Counted from the first letter of the stretch, positions 1 to 7,857 are shown. The stretch: DNA of 64,000 nt from an uncultured Pelosinus sp. (GCA_900542835.1 UQPB01000002.1:1-64000), one strand, 5' to 3'. Translations and numbers: made by a program. The notes: generated by a model not told the origin, from the letters alone.

Positions 1-55
1 GAGCACGCGGCTGTTAACCGCGGGGTTGTAGGTTCGAGTCCTACTCGAGGAGCCA
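1..55 (+). tRNA. tRNA-Asn (GTT), 5' part outside window
   Basis: The window opens inside the D arm. Visible are an anticodon stem of five G/C-rich pairs (6-10 with 18-22), a loop with anticodon GTT at 13-15, a T arm (28-32 with 40-44, loop TTCGAGT) and the 3' acceptor strand ending in an encoded CCA at 53-55. The GTT anticodon gives asparagine. The 5' acceptor strand lies upstream of the window. Confidence 0.93.
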
Positions 56-68
56 ACTTAACAACCGA

Positions 69-99
69 CAGGCTTTCTTCGGAAAACCTGTTTTAGTTT
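69..99 (+). terminator. Intrinsic terminator after tRNA-Asn
   Basis: A 9-nt stem (69-77 with 82-90, one mismatch) closed by a stable TTCG tetraloop is followed by TTTTAGTTT. It separates tRNA-Asn from the next tRNA, so the second and third tRNAs may depend on their own promoter or on read-through. Confidence 0.6.
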
Positions 100-105
100 C
101 TGAGC

Positions 106-180
106 GGGCCTATAGCTCAGCGGTAGAGCAGCCGGCTCATAACCGGCCGGTCCCTGGTTCGATCCCAGGTGGGCCCACCA
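106..180 (+). tRNA. tRNA with CAT anticodon (Met elongator or Ile2)
   Basis: A full cloverleaf can be drawn: acceptor 106-112 with 170-176, CTCATAA anticodon loop, T loop TTCGATC, and encoded CCA at 178-180. CAT can be read as elongator Met or, after lysidine modification by TilS, as Ile (AUA). The acceptor has C4-G69 and C5-G68 pairs, which are TilS identity elements in the E. coli Ile2 tRNA, so Ile2 is a real possibility. It is not the initiator: position 1 pairs normally. Confidence 0.9.
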
Positions 181-211
181 ATCCATGCTTTTCACAGTTC
201 CTAATGTATAC

Positions 212-286
212 GGCCCGTTGGTCAAGTGGTTAAGACACCGCCCTTTCACGGCGATAACGGGGGTTCGAATCCCCCACGGGTCACCA
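212..286 (+). tRNA. tRNA-Glu (TTC)
   Basis: Acceptor stem 212-218 with 276-282 (one G-T pair), discriminator A283 and encoded CCA 284-286. The anticodon loop CTTTCAC gives anticodon TTC, glutamate. The T arm GGGGG/CCCCC with loop TTCGAAT is canonical. Confidence 0.94.
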
Positions 287-291
287 AAATG

Positions 292-325
292 ATGCAAAGC
301 CGGCATATGCTGCTTTGCATTTTTC
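292..325 (+). terminator. Intrinsic terminator of the tRNA cluster
   Basis: A perfect 9-bp stem, ATGCAAAGC (292-300) with GCTTTGCAT (312-320), runs into TTTT. It ends the tRNA transcript just before trmK. Confidence 0.75.
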
Positions 326-352
326 ATTTCTCTTCAGGGGGCTAGAGCATTT

Positions 353-1036
353 ATGAAACTTGGTGAACGACTGGCGGCAGTTGCATCAATGGTTCCGGCT
401 GGCTGCCGGCTTGCCGATATCGGCACTGATCATGCTTACCTGCCGTTGCAGCTTGCTGCCAATGGACATATCGAACGAGCCGTCGCGATTGATGTTAATC
501 CCGGCCCTTATAAATCTGCCTGTGACGCCGTCCGGCGAGAGCGTCAAACCGGGCGGATTGATGTCCGGATCGGCAACGGCCTGCAGCCGCTGAATCCCGG
601 TGAGATTGATGTTGCGGTCATGGCCGGTATGGGAGCGATGACCATGATTGCGATCTTGGAGGCCAGGCCCGACATCACCGCCTCGCTTGCCCGTCTGATC
701 CTGCAGCCGATGACGGCTGCGCCGCAGTTAAGACGCTGGCTGCAGGCAAATGGCTGGATGATTGTTGATGAGACGATCGTGAGGGATGAGGGCAGGCTGT
801 ATGAAATCATCGCGGCCGTGCCCGGCGTCATGGCTGCGGGTGATTTGCTTGAGGTGGGGCCGCTGTTGTGGCAGCGCCGGCATCCGCTGCTGGGGGAACT
901 GTTGCGGCAGCGGCTGGAGACGCATTATTTAATCCGGAATGAAATGGCTAAAAGCGCTGCCGCCAGAGAGAATCCGAAATATCAGGAACAGGAAGCGATT
1001 ATCGCAATACTGGAGGAGAGGCTGTCATGTCTTTAA
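353..1036 (+). CDS. trmK: tRNA (adenine22-N1)-methyltransferase TrmK
   Basis: S-adenosylmethionine-dependent methyltransferase that makes m1A at position 22 of tRNAs in Gram-positive bacteria (YqfN/TrmK family). The 227-residue protein has the Rossmann SAM motif ADIGTDHAYLP at residues 21-31, the acidic ribose-binding stretch DVNPGP at 47-52 and the family motif MAGMGA at 90-95, followed by QPM at 118-120. A helical C-terminal part follows, as in the family. ATG is preceded by AGGGGG. Its 3' end overlaps the next gene by 10 nt, so the two are co-translated. In Bacillus the pair also lies side by side near sigA, supporting the assignment. Confidence 0.93.
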   Translation: MKLGERLAAVASMVPAGCRLADIGTDHAYLPLQLAANGHIERAVAIDVNPGPYKSACDAVRRERQTGRIDVRIGNGLQPLNPGEIDVAVMAGMGAMTMIAILEARPDITASLARLILQPMTAAPQLRRWLQANGWMIVDETIVRDEGRLYEIIAAVPGVMAAGDLLEVGPLLWQRRHPLLGELLRQRLETHYLIRNEMAKSAAARENPKYQEQEAIIAILEERLSCL

Positions 1037-2136
1037 TCTGTCAAGATGTATTACAGGTGCTGGAAGAACTGGCGCCGCGGCGTCTGGCGGCCGGCTGGGA
1101 CAATGTCGGCCTGCTGGTCGGCAGTCCGATGCAGCCGGTAACGTCTGTTGTCGTCGCTCTTGATGTTGATTCCACGGTTGTTGATTTTGCCTTGGCCCAG
1201 GGAGCAAATTTGATTGTCGCGCATCATCCCGTTATTTTTAAACCCATATCCAGTCTGCGCCAGGATACGCCACAGGGAGAGCTGCTTTACCGCTTGATCC
1301 GGCACGACATTGCTGTTATCTGCTGCCATACCAATTTGGATGCCGCTCTCGGCGGGGTAAATGATGCCTTGGCTGCGGCGCTGGGCCTGGAACAGCTGCG
1401 GCCGTTGCTGGGGGAAAGCGAAAAGCTTTATAAGCTGGCTGTTTTTGTGCCGGAGACGCATATGACAGCGGTGCAGGCCGCCATGGGAAATGCCGGAGCC
1501 GGCCATATCGGCGGCTATAGTCATTGCAGCTTTAGTGCCAAGGGTGAAGGCAGCTTTCTGCCTCAGGACGGAGCTAAGCCATTTATTGGGGAACCGGGAC
1601 GGCTGGAGCGGGTTGTTGAATATAAGCTGGAGACGATTGTTACCGAATCGGTAAGACGGCAGGTCTTGGAAGCAATGCTGTCCGCTCACCCCTACGAAGA
1701 AGTCGCCTATGATCTTTACGAGCTTGCCAATACCGCTGCAGGCTGGGGATTTGGCCGGATAGGCCTGCTGCCGCTGCCGCTGCCGTTGCGTGATTTTGTC
1801 AAGCTGGCTGCCAGCCGGCTGCCGGCCGGCGTCGTCAAAGCCGCCGGTAATCCCGACGGACTGGTACGCACGGTAGCTGTTTGCGGCGGCAGCGGCGCTG
1901 AATTTATCAAACAGGCGCAGCAGGCGGAAGCCGATGTCTATCTTACCGGCGATGTTAAATATCACGAGGCGCAGCAAGCGGTAGCCCAGGGGCTGGCGGT
2001 GGTAGATGCCGGCCATTTTGGCAGCGAGTATCCGGTTGTGTCGCAGCTCACACAGTATTTGAGCGGCTGGCTGAAGCAGCGGCAGTCTCCTGCCACGGTG
2101 CTGCCGGCGGCGGCGGCGGATATTTTCTGGCGCTGA
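1027..2136 (+). CDS. Nif3-like dinuclear metal-centre protein (YqfO family)
   Basis: Member of the Nif3/YqfO family, hexameric proteins with a two-metal site, often labelled GTP cyclohydrolase 1 type 2. The true reaction is unsettled. Metal ligands are visible: HH at 66-67, D105 in HTNLD, and H330 with E334 in GHFGSEYP. The protein is 369 residues, the long form, with a PII/CutA-like insert at about 130-235 between the two halves of the Nif3 fold. ATG lies inside the end of trmK (10-nt overlap) with GGAGAGG upstream, indicating coupling. The roughly 110 bases after it hold no recognisable gene or terminator. Confidence 0.92.
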   Translation: MSLICQDVLQVLEELAPRRLAAGWDNVGLLVGSPMQPVTSVVVALDVDSTVVDFALAQGANLIVAHHPVIFKPISSLRQDTPQGELLYRLIRHDIAVICCHTNLDAALGGVNDALAAALGLEQLRPLLGESEKLYKLAVFVPETHMTAVQAAMGNAGAGHIGGYSHCSFSAKGEGSFLPQDGAKPFIGEPGRLERVVEYKLETIVTESVRRQVLEAMLSAHPYEEVAYDLYELANTAAGWGFGRIGLLPLPLPLRDFVKLAASRLPAGVVKAAGNPDGLVRTVAVCGGSGAEFIKQAQQAEADVYLTGDVKYHEAQQAVAQGLAVVDAGHFGSEYPVVSQLTQYLSGWLKQRQSPATVLPAAAADIFWR

Positions 2137-2245
2137 GCCGGCCTGCGTCTGGAAGCCGTTGCCGATGCTTTTTTAACGCATGCGGGCAGGAATCCGAGCG
2201 GCAGCAGGCGAACCTATACTTCAGTTTACAGAATAGGGGTTGTTA

Positions 2246-3181
2246 TTGTTGCTGACGCAATTTCGGGTTGGAGATGAAATCAGGCATACGGCGCTGATGC
2301 GCCTGCAAAAGGCGGGACAGTCTTCAAATGGCGGTGTTTTTGCCCGCGGTACGCTGGAGGACAACAGTGGTACGTTGAGTTTTATTTGCTTTGAGCGTGA
2401 TACGGTGGAAACGATGAAGGAGCTTAATGGCCCTACTCCGCTTGTTGTTTTCGGACAAGTTCAGGCCGATCGTTATGGCGGCGATGGTGCCGTTCAAATT
2501 GTAGTCCGCCGCACCGAGCCGGTGACTGATGCTGACGATCTGAGCCATTTGCTGCCTTGCACGACGAAAAATATTGACGAATATAAAGGCTGCTTGGAAG
2601 GGTTGATCGCCGCGATTACCAAGCCGCATTTACAGGATTTGCTGCGGACGATCCTAGCGGGAAAAACCTATGAGCTGTATGTGAAGCACACTGCGGCCAT
2701 GAAAATGCATCATGCCTATGTTGGCGGACTACTGGAACATTCCGTTGATGTTGCCAGGCTGGCCAAAGCAATGGCAGTTGAAATCGGTGATGTTGATATT
2801 GATCTAGTGGTCGCCGGTGCACTGCTGCATGATATTGGCAAGCTGGAGGAGCTGTCTGGCGGCATGGGTTTTGAGTACACTGACCCGGGCCGGCTTATCG
2901 GACACGTTTCCCTGGGAGCGATGCTGGTCGACCGGATTATCGGCACCCAGGAAGCGTTTCCGGCTCTTGACCGGCAGGCTTTGCTGCATGTCCTGCTTTC
3001 CCATCACGGCAAAGTGGAAAATGGCGCACCGGTTGCCTGCGTAACAAAAGAGAGTTTTATTGTCCATTATGCCGATGAATTGAACTCCATCCTCAACCAG
3101 TTTTCCGGCTCTGAGGCCAAATCCGGCTGGCGATATGCAAAAATGTTGAACCGCTATATTCAAATCAGTCAAGAGGAGTAG
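2246..3181 (+). CDS. yhaM: 3'-5' exoribonuclease YhaM family (OB fold + HD)
   Basis: YhaM-type 3'-5' exoribonuclease, which trims single-stranded RNA. The N-terminal 90 or so residues form an OB-fold-like nucleic acid-binding domain (GTLEDNSGTLSF). An HD phosphohydrolase domain follows with paired His in MKMHHAY, LLEHS, and the metal motif LLHDIGK about residue 195. No ATG is available: the frame opens with TTG codons at 2240, 2246 and 2249. The AGGGG at 2235-2239 would touch a start at 2240, so 2246 or 2249 is preferred on spacing. The length, about 311 aa, matches the family. It reads toward the riboswitch-led NlpC/P60 gene but is probably a separate unit. Confidence 0.9.
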   Translation: MLLTQFRVGDEIRHTALMRLQKAGQSSNGGVFARGTLEDNSGTLSFICFERDTVETMKELNGPTPLVVFGQVQADRYGGDGAVQIVVRRTEPVTDADDLSHLLPCTTKNIDEYKGCLEGLIAAITKPHLQDLLRTILAGKTYELYVKHTAAMKMHHAYVGGLLEHSVDVARLAKAMAVEIGDVDIDLVVAGALLHDIGKLEELSGGMGFEYTDPGRLIGHVSLGAMLVDRIIGTQEAFPALDRQALLHVLLSHHGKVENGAPVACVTKESFIVHYADELNSILNQFSGSEAKSGWRYAKMLNRYIQISQEE

Positions 3182-3264
3182 AAACGGTCGGGGGAGCCAG
3201 TGCTTTTCCATTTTTTTCGCTTGTGAGGCAGGATTTTGCAATTAAAAATCGAATTACATTGAAC

Positions 3265-3390
3265 AGAGCATGATAAAGCCGAATCCAGCTCAGGTACGGG
3301 GGAACCGCATATCGGGGTGAATTTCCCAGCGTGGGAAGAGGGATCCTCTAACCCTAACCCGTCAGCTAACCTCGGAGGCTTCGAGAGGGG
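3265..3390 (+). promoter_or_regulatory. Cyclic di-AMP riboswitch (ydaO/yuaA class)
   Basis: The leader carries the invariant blocks of the ydaO/yuaA RNA in order: GCCGAATCC (3278-3286), GGTACGGGGGAACC (3293-3306), GGGGTGAAT (3314-3322), AGGGATCCT (3339-3347) and ACCCGTCAGCTAACCTCG (3357-3374). This class binds c-di-AMP and usually switches off cell-wall hydrolase or osmolyte genes when ligand is high. It ends about 10 nt before the ribosome-binding site of the NlpC/P60 gene, the classic target. Outer boundaries are approximate, and no separate expression-platform terminator is obvious by eye. Confidence 0.92.
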
Positions 3391-3398
3391 CAGCCTAT

Positions 3399-4064
3399 TT
3401 GAAGAAGGCAATCTTGTTGTGCTTTTTATTGAGTTTGACGTTGGTCAACGTCGCGTTTGCCTCGAATTTTTATGAGGCTGGCGATCAAGGCGAGGAAATT
3501 GCTCTGATTCAGACACGGTTGCTATCGCTGGGTTATGCGGCAGGCAGTGCGGACGGCGACTTTGGCCCTGCCACCGAGGCTGCGGTAAAAGCGTACCAGC
3601 GCGATCAGGGACTGGCTGCCGATGGCGTAGTCGGGCCGGCAACCTACAAAATGCTGCTGGGGCGGGATATACCGGCGGTAAGCCGTGATGCCTCAACAGC
3701 AGTTGCTAGACGAATTATTCAATTTTCTATGCGGTATTTGGGTGTTCCGTATCTGTTCGGCGGTACAACGCCGGCTGGTTTTGACTGTTCCGGCTTTACC
3801 CGCTATGTATATGGCACGGCGGGGTTAGCATTGCCGCGAGCGGCCGATGATCAGTTTGGCGTAGGACGGGCGATATCGATGAACAGACTGCAGCCGGGAG
3901 ATCTGGTTTTCTTTTCCACCTATGCTCCCGGGGCATCGCACAGCGGCATTTACATTGGCGACGGCAGCTTTATCAGTGCGACCTCCAGCCGGGGGATCGC
4001 GGTTGACCGGATCAGCAGTTCGTACTGGGGACCGCGTTATATCGGTGCCCGCCGTGTATTGTAA
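3399..4064 (+). CDS. Secreted peptidoglycan endopeptidase, NlpC/P60, with peptidoglycan-binding domain
   Basis: Exported cell-wall hydrolase of 221 residues. Residues 1-21 form a signal peptide (KK then a hydrophobic run, cleavage near AFA-S). Residues 25-88 are a PG_binding_1 module (GDQGEEIALIQTRLLSLGY...DGDFGPAT). Residues 100-221 form the NlpC/P60 domain with catalytic Cys130 (FDCSGF) and His181 (ASHSGIYIG). The usual third polar residue position reads Ser193 (FISAT), a variant common in Firmicute members. It should cut the stem peptide, typically D-Glu to diaminopimelate. The start is TTG, fixed by GAGAGGGG at 3383-3390 with 8-nt spacing. Expression is expected to be c-di-AMP controlled through the upstream riboswitch. 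Confidence 0.93.
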   Translation: MKKAILLCFLLSLTLVNVAFASNFYEAGDQGEEIALIQTRLLSLGYAAGSADGDFGPATEAAVKAYQRDQGLAADGVVGPATYKMLLGRDIPAVSRDASTAVARRIIQFSMRYLGVPYLFGGTTPAGFDCSGFTRYVYGTAGLALPRAADDQFGVGRAISMNRLQPGDLVFFSTYAPGASHSGIYIGDGSFISATSSRGIAVDRISSSYWGPRYIGARRVL

Positions 4065-4090
4065 ACGCTCTGAACAGCATACAGCACATG

Positions 4091-4127
4091 CAGGGAAGGT
4101 GGACAACACCTTCCTGGTTTTCTTTTC
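4091..4127 (+). terminator. Intrinsic terminator after the NlpC/P60 gene
   Basis: An 8-10 bp stem, GGAAGGTG (4094-4101) with CACCTTCC (4107-4114) extended by CAG/CTG, is followed by GTTTTCTTTT. Confidence 0.8.
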
Positions 4128-4163
4128 CTTTTCTGTTGAATTAGCAGAATCGTGAGGGGTCTT

Positions 4164-5879
4164 ATGTATAGCTTTTACTGGCAAAAGTTCATCCTGCCGT
4201 TCTGGCCACAACTGGCAGTTGCTTTGGCCAGTTTTCTTGTGGCCAGTATAGCGGGACTGGCGGCGCCGATCATTATTAAACTGTTGATTGACGATGTTCT
4301 GATCGAGGGCGATCTTGTGCAGCTGCATATTATTACCGCTGCAATTATTGTTTTATATTTACTGCGAGGTGCTTTTTCCTACATATACGGCTATCTGATG
4401 GCTAAAGCCGGCAATCGCCTGATTGCGGATATGCGTCAGGAGCTGTTCGGCAAGCTGCAGTCAAAGGACTATGCGTATTTCGTCAATAATCAGGCTGGCG
4501 AGGTCATTTCTCTATTTTCCAACGATTTGGTTTTAATCCAGCAGGCGGTGGCAGTAAGCATTCCCGAATTTTGTGTTGAGATCCTGAATGTGCTGGCGAT
4601 TCTGGGTATTATGATTTATTTTGACTGGCAATTATCATTAGTCACTTTTGCGACGTTGCCGTTTATTTTCTTGGTAGTCGGCTACTTTAATCGCAGAACC
4701 GCCCGCATTGGCCTGTTGATGGAAGATTCGCTGGCGAAAGTCTCCGGATTTTTACATCAAGTTTTGCTATCGACTACGATTGTGAAAAGCTATGGCCGCG
4801 AAGACTACGAATATCGCAAGTTCAGTGAGAAGATAAATCAGGCTGCTGACGAATTTTTAAGCATGCAGCGCCTTAACGCCGTTCTGGTGCCGCTAGTTGA
4901 GTTTTTGGCTGCGATTGGCCTTACCGTCATCATTTGGTTCGGCGGCAGGGAAGTAATTGAGGGAGAGTTGACAATTGGCGGCATGTTCGCTTTTCTAGTC
5001 TATATTATCAACATCCCGACACCGCTGAGAAAAGTTGCGGAGGCCGCGACCGGACTGCGCATGGGTTCGGTCGCCTGGGAACGTATTCAAGGATTTCAGG
5101 CTCAGCCGCGGACGATTTTTGATGGGGGAATGGAACCGAAGCAGGCGGGAGGCCTTGTTGAATTTCGCGATGTTTCCTTCCGCTATACACAAAATGCGGG
5201 GATTTTGCACCATATCAACCTTACTGCAGGACCTGATGAAATCATAGCTATTGTCGGTCCCAGCGGTGCCGGCAAATCCTCTGTTGCCAATCTGCTGCTG
5301 CGACTGTATGATCCTAGCAGCGGCGGTATCTATATTGACCAGGTTGATATCCGCGCGTTGAATTTGGCTGCTCATCGCAAACGAATCGGCTTTATCCAGC
5401 AGGAGCCGATTTTATTTCATGGCTCTATCCGCGACAATATCCGTTACGGCCGCCCCAAGGCTTCCGATGCCTGTGTTGAATGGGCGGCCCGTATGGCAGA
5501 TGCGCACGATTTCATTCTTGCCTTGCCTCGCGGCTATGAAACCGAGGTTGGCGAGTGCGGCAGCCTCTTATCCGGCGGCCAGCGGCAGCGGATTGCAATT
5601 GCCAGAGCTTTAATTCTGGAACCGGCTATTTTAGTGCTGGATGAGCCGACCGCGGCACTTGATTCCCAGTCGGAGCGGCAGGTAATGGCCTCGATCCGGC
5701 GGGCCGGCAGAGGACGCACGACCTTTCTGATTACACACCGCCTGTCAATCCTGGCAGCTAGCGACAGGATCGTATATCTGGCGGACGGCCATATTGTCGA
5801 AACCGGCACTCATTATGAATTGCTGCAGTGTGGCGGCCTGTATGCTAAGGCGGTTGCACTAGAAGCACTTGGCGCTTGA
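4164..5879 (+). CDS. ABC exporter, MsbA/MdlB-like half transporter
   Basis: Membrane exporter with the transmembrane domain (about residues 1-300, six helices) fused to its own ATPase. ATPase motifs: Walker A GPSGAGKSS near residue 365, Q-loop QQEP, signature LSGGQRQR near 469, Walker B ILVLDEP near 489 and the H-loop ITHR. It works as a homodimer or heterodimer; the substrate (lipid, peptide or drug) cannot be read from sequence. ATG at 4164 is chosen over an in-frame GTG at 4152 because GAGGGG (4154-4159) lies just before it. The 571-residue length is normal. The stop is 20 bases before the next gene. Confidence 0.9.
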   Translation: MYSFYWQKFILPFWPQLAVALASFLVASIAGLAAPIIIKLLIDDVLIEGDLVQLHIITAAIIVLYLLRGAFSYIYGYLMAKAGNRLIADMRQELFGKLQSKDYAYFVNNQAGEVISLFSNDLVLIQQAVAVSIPEFCVEILNVLAILGIMIYFDWQLSLVTFATLPFIFLVVGYFNRRTARIGLLMEDSLAKVSGFLHQVLLSTTIVKSYGREDYEYRKFSEKINQAADEFLSMQRLNAVLVPLVEFLAAIGLTVIIWFGGREVIEGELTIGGMFAFLVYIINIPTPLRKVAEAATGLRMGSVAWERIQGFQAQPRTIFDGGMEPKQAGGLVEFRDVSFRYTQNAGILHHINLTAGPDEIIAIVGPSGAGKSSVANLLLRLYDPSSGGIYIDQVDIRALNLAAHRKRIGFIQQEPILFHGSIRDNIRYGRPKASDACVEWAARMADAHDFILALPRGYETEVGECGSLLSGGQRQRIAIARALILEPAILVLDEPTAALDSQSERQVMASIRRAGRGRTTFLITHRLSILAASDRIVYLADGHIVETGTHYELLQCGGLYAKAVALEALGA

Positions 5880-5899
5880 CGCGCCGGAAGGGAGCGCGA

Positions 5900-6466
5900 A
5901 TGATTCACAATAGAAATTATGCTTGGCAGGTTTTAAAACAACATGTAAGCAGTGAGGTTCTCTTGCGGCACTGTCTGTCTGTGGAAATTGCTATGCGGGC
6001 CTATGGTACAAAATTTGGCGGCGATCCGGAATACTGGGGCGCAGTCGGATTATTGCACGATGTCGATTTTGAAAAATTTCCGGATGACCATCCTCATCAT
6101 GCCTGTGAACTGTTGAGCGCGGCCGGCTATAGTCGTCAATTTATTACCGATGTTGAGTCGCATGATCGCAAGTGGCCGCTGGAGCGGACTTTGCTGCAGA
6201 AATCATTATTGGCGCTGGATGAGCTGACTGGTTTTATTATTGCCTGCGCGCTGGTGCGACCTGACCGCAGCCTGAACAACCTGGAGGTAAAGTCTGTCGT
6301 CAAAAAAATGAAGGATAAGGCGTTTGCCCGCGCTGTTAATCGTGATACGCTGTTAGAGGGGGCCGCAGCCCTGGATATTGACATGAAAGAGCATATCGGG
6401 TTCGTTATTCAGGCGTTGGCGGCAGTGTCGGAACAGCCTTTGTACCAGGAAGTGCCGTTGCTATAA
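5900..6466 (+). CDS. HD-domain hydrolase, HDIG-like
   Basis: Small cytosolic protein of 188 residues with an HD phosphohydrolase core: H in LRHCL near residue 25, then LLHDVDFEKFPDDHPHH at about 50-67, giving the H...HD metal-binding set. Similar stand-alone HD proteins occur in many anaerobic Firmicutes; the natural substrate (nucleotide or phosphate ester) is unknown. ATG at 5900 follows AAGGGAG; the earlier in-frame TTG at 5876 overlaps the exporter stop and lacks a ribosome-binding site. It shares a transcript with the ABC exporter and ends at a long hairpin. Confidence 0.8.
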   Translation: MIHNRNYAWQVLKQHVSSEVLLRHCLSVEIAMRAYGTKFGGDPEYWGAVGLLHDVDFEKFPDDHPHHACELLSAAGYSRQFITDVESHDRKWPLERTLLQKSLLALDELTGFIIACALVRPDRSLNNLEVKSVVKKMKDKAFARAVNRDTLLEGAAALDIDMKEHIGFVIQALAAVSEQPLYQEVPLL

Positions 6467-6523
6467 TGCTGATACAGAAAGAGCGGATGCGTGGTTACGC
6501 ATCCGCTCTTTCTGTATCAGCAT
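6466..6523. terminator. 27-bp perfect hairpin, convergent terminator
   Basis: The arms 6466-6492 and 6497-6523 are exact reverse complements, separated by a GGTT loop. It begins on the last base of the HD gene stop codon. The GC-rich core is flanked by AAA on the 5' side and TTT on the 3' side on both strands, so it can end transcripts from the HD gene (+) and from the small - strand genes facing it. The stem is unusually long for an intrinsic terminator. Confidence 0.75.
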
Positions 6524-6535
6524 CCGGGAAAGGGC

Positions 6536-6628
6536 CTATAAACGCTGGATAAACCTGTCCCACAGCATATAGACAATGATCAGTGCTGCGGCAAGTAGAA
6601 TACCGATATCGCCAAGATAGTGCTCCAT
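6536..6628 (-). CDS. 30-aa single-pass membrane miniprotein
   Basis: A short open frame of 30 codons starts at ATG (6628) behind GGGGTG. The product has an acidic start (MEHYLGDIG), one hydrophobic segment of about 16 residues (ILLAAALIIVYMLW), then a basic end (DRFIQRL). That is the layout of a single-span small membrane protein with its positive end inside. It lies 25 bases downstream of the 66-aa gene on the same strand, so the two probably form one operon that ends at the 27-bp hairpin. No homology can be named. The frame is short enough that chance is possible, but ribosome-binding site, hydrophobic block and terminator support it. Confidence 0.55.
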   Translation of the reverse strand: MEHYLGDIGILLAAALIIVYMLWDRFIQRL

Positions 6629-6653
6629 GATATTCACCCCGGTTTGGTTCTGT

Positions 6654-6854
6654 TTATTTCCATTCACAAAACTGCTCTTCATCAAGAAAAATCCAGTCAT
6701 GTCCCGCTTTCTGCAGCAATTTCAAACAGCGGTCATTGTCGGATACAATTAGGGTGATAGCCTCGCTGGCCAGTGGGTTCTTTCGTTTGTTTTCCTCCAC
6801 CCGAGCTAAGATTCTTTGTAATTGATCGGCATACAATGTGAAGACCCGGTCCAT
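6654..6854 (-). CDS. Hypothetical protein, 66 aa
   Basis: Small soluble protein of unknown family, starting MDRVFTLYADQLQ and ending WIFLDEEQFCEWK. It looks like a helical N-terminal half rich in charged residues and a mixed second half with VSDNDRCLKLL. ATG at 6854 is chosen because AGGGGGAG sits 4 nt before it; a longer frame would begin at 6905 without such a site. It reads away from sigK, with the intergenic stretch 6855-7045 serving both. It is followed by the membrane miniprotein. Confidence 0.65.
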   Translation of the reverse strand: MDRVFTLYADQLQRILARVEENKRKNPLASEAITLIVSDNDRCLKLLQKAGHDWIFLDEEQFCEWK

Positions 6855-7045
6855 TATTCTCCCCCTGAACGGCATGTACGAATACTTTTCTGCCCCGATT
6901 TTCATGGCAGCTTAGCAGCCGCCATGTGCATGTTTATTATAACGGACATAGGGGGGAAAATCCAGCAAGAACATTTTTAGCTGACAAACACGCGCAGGCG
7001 GCAGCAAACATATAATGAACCAATGGATTTGCCGGAGGTGATTGT

Positions 7046-7750
7046 TTGCTTTCTTTTTTTGCAGTCCTGTCCGTTTTTGCCGCAAAATGCATTCAATTAT
7101 TAGTTGCTTATGTCAGTAATAATGCATTCCCGATGCCGTTGTCCGAGAAAGAGGAACAGCAATATCTGGAGCGCCTGCAAGGCGGTGACGAACAGGCCAG
7201 AGCGGTGCTGGTAGAGCGGAATTTACGCCTGGTCGCGCATATTGTAAAAAAATTTGATAATTCCGGTGAGGAGATGGATGATCTAATCTCGATCGGAACA
7301 ATCGGCTTGATCAAAGCGATTAATACGTTTGACCAAAATAAGAAAACCCGTCTGGCCACTTACGCTGCCCGGTGTATCGAGAATGAAATACTGATGTATT
7401 TTCGCAGCACCCGCCGTATCCGGGCTGAAGTCAGTCTTTATGATCCTATTGGCGTTGACAAAGAAGGGAACGAAATAACGCTGATTGATGTTCTCGGCAC
7501 GGGACCGGATATTGTGATGGAGGCTGTGGAAAGTCAATGTGAGCAGGAACGGCTGATTAAGCAAATGAGCCGCTTGGATGGACGGGAGAAATGGGTGCTG
7601 GAGCAACGCTTTGGCCTGCCCGGTTGTAATAAGAAGACGCAAAGAGATATCGCCCGTATTCTGGGAATATCCCGTTCTTATGTCTCCCGGATTGAGAAAA
7701 AGGCAGTGGCCAAACTTTCCAAGCATTTTTCCCAGGAAGACGGCATTTAA
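7046..7750 (+). CDS. sigK: Sporulation sigma factor SigK, intact
   Basis: Late mother-cell sigma factor, 234 residues, made as a pro-protein. The hydrophobic prosequence is residues 1-21, and the junction LVAYVSNNAFPMPL matches the Bacillus pro-sigma-K cleavage region (YVKNNAFP). Region 2 follows (RNLRLVAHIVKKF, DDLISIGTIGLIKAI, LATYAARCIENEI), then region 4 with the helix-turn-helix TQRDIARILGISRSYVSRIEKKA. The gene is uninterrupted, so no skin element is inserted here. The TTG start is set by GGAGGTGA at 7034-7041. A CATATAAT at 7009-7016 resembles a sigma-E -10 box, but no matching -35 is seen. Confidence 0.95.
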   Translation: MLSFFAVLSVFAAKCIQLLVAYVSNNAFPMPLSEKEEQQYLERLQGGDEQARAVLVERNLRLVAHIVKKFDNSGEEMDDLISIGTIGLIKAINTFDQNKKTRLATYAARCIENEILMYFRSTRRIRAEVSLYDPIGVDKEGNEITLIDVLGTGPDIVMEAVESQCEQERLIKQMSRLDGREKWVLEQRFGLPGCNKKTQRDIARILGISRSYVSRIEKKAVAKLSKHFSQEDGI

Positions 7751-7815
7751 AGCAGCGGATTTCTTTCGCAGATTGGCCTGCGGAAGAAGTCTGCTGCTTT
7801 CTCTGTGTGTTTTCG
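7749..7815 (+). terminator. Terminator after sigK
   Basis: A long imperfect stem, 7749-7759 with 7790-7800 plus inner pairing of TTCTTTCGCAG with CTGCGGAAGAA, is followed by a T-rich tail reaching GTGTTTT. Confidence 0.7.
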
Positions 7816-7857
7816 GTATTGACTAAATAGCATTAGAGTGCCGCAATTAAGTGTCAT

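Noticed and set aside
1..325. tRNA genes as an integration site for a mobile element
   Set aside because: No integrase, no direct repeat of a tRNA end and no foreign genes are seen downstream.
7009..7016. Sigma-E-like -10 (CATATAAT) upstream of sigK
   Set aside because: No -35 match at the needed distance; recorded only as a note under sigK.
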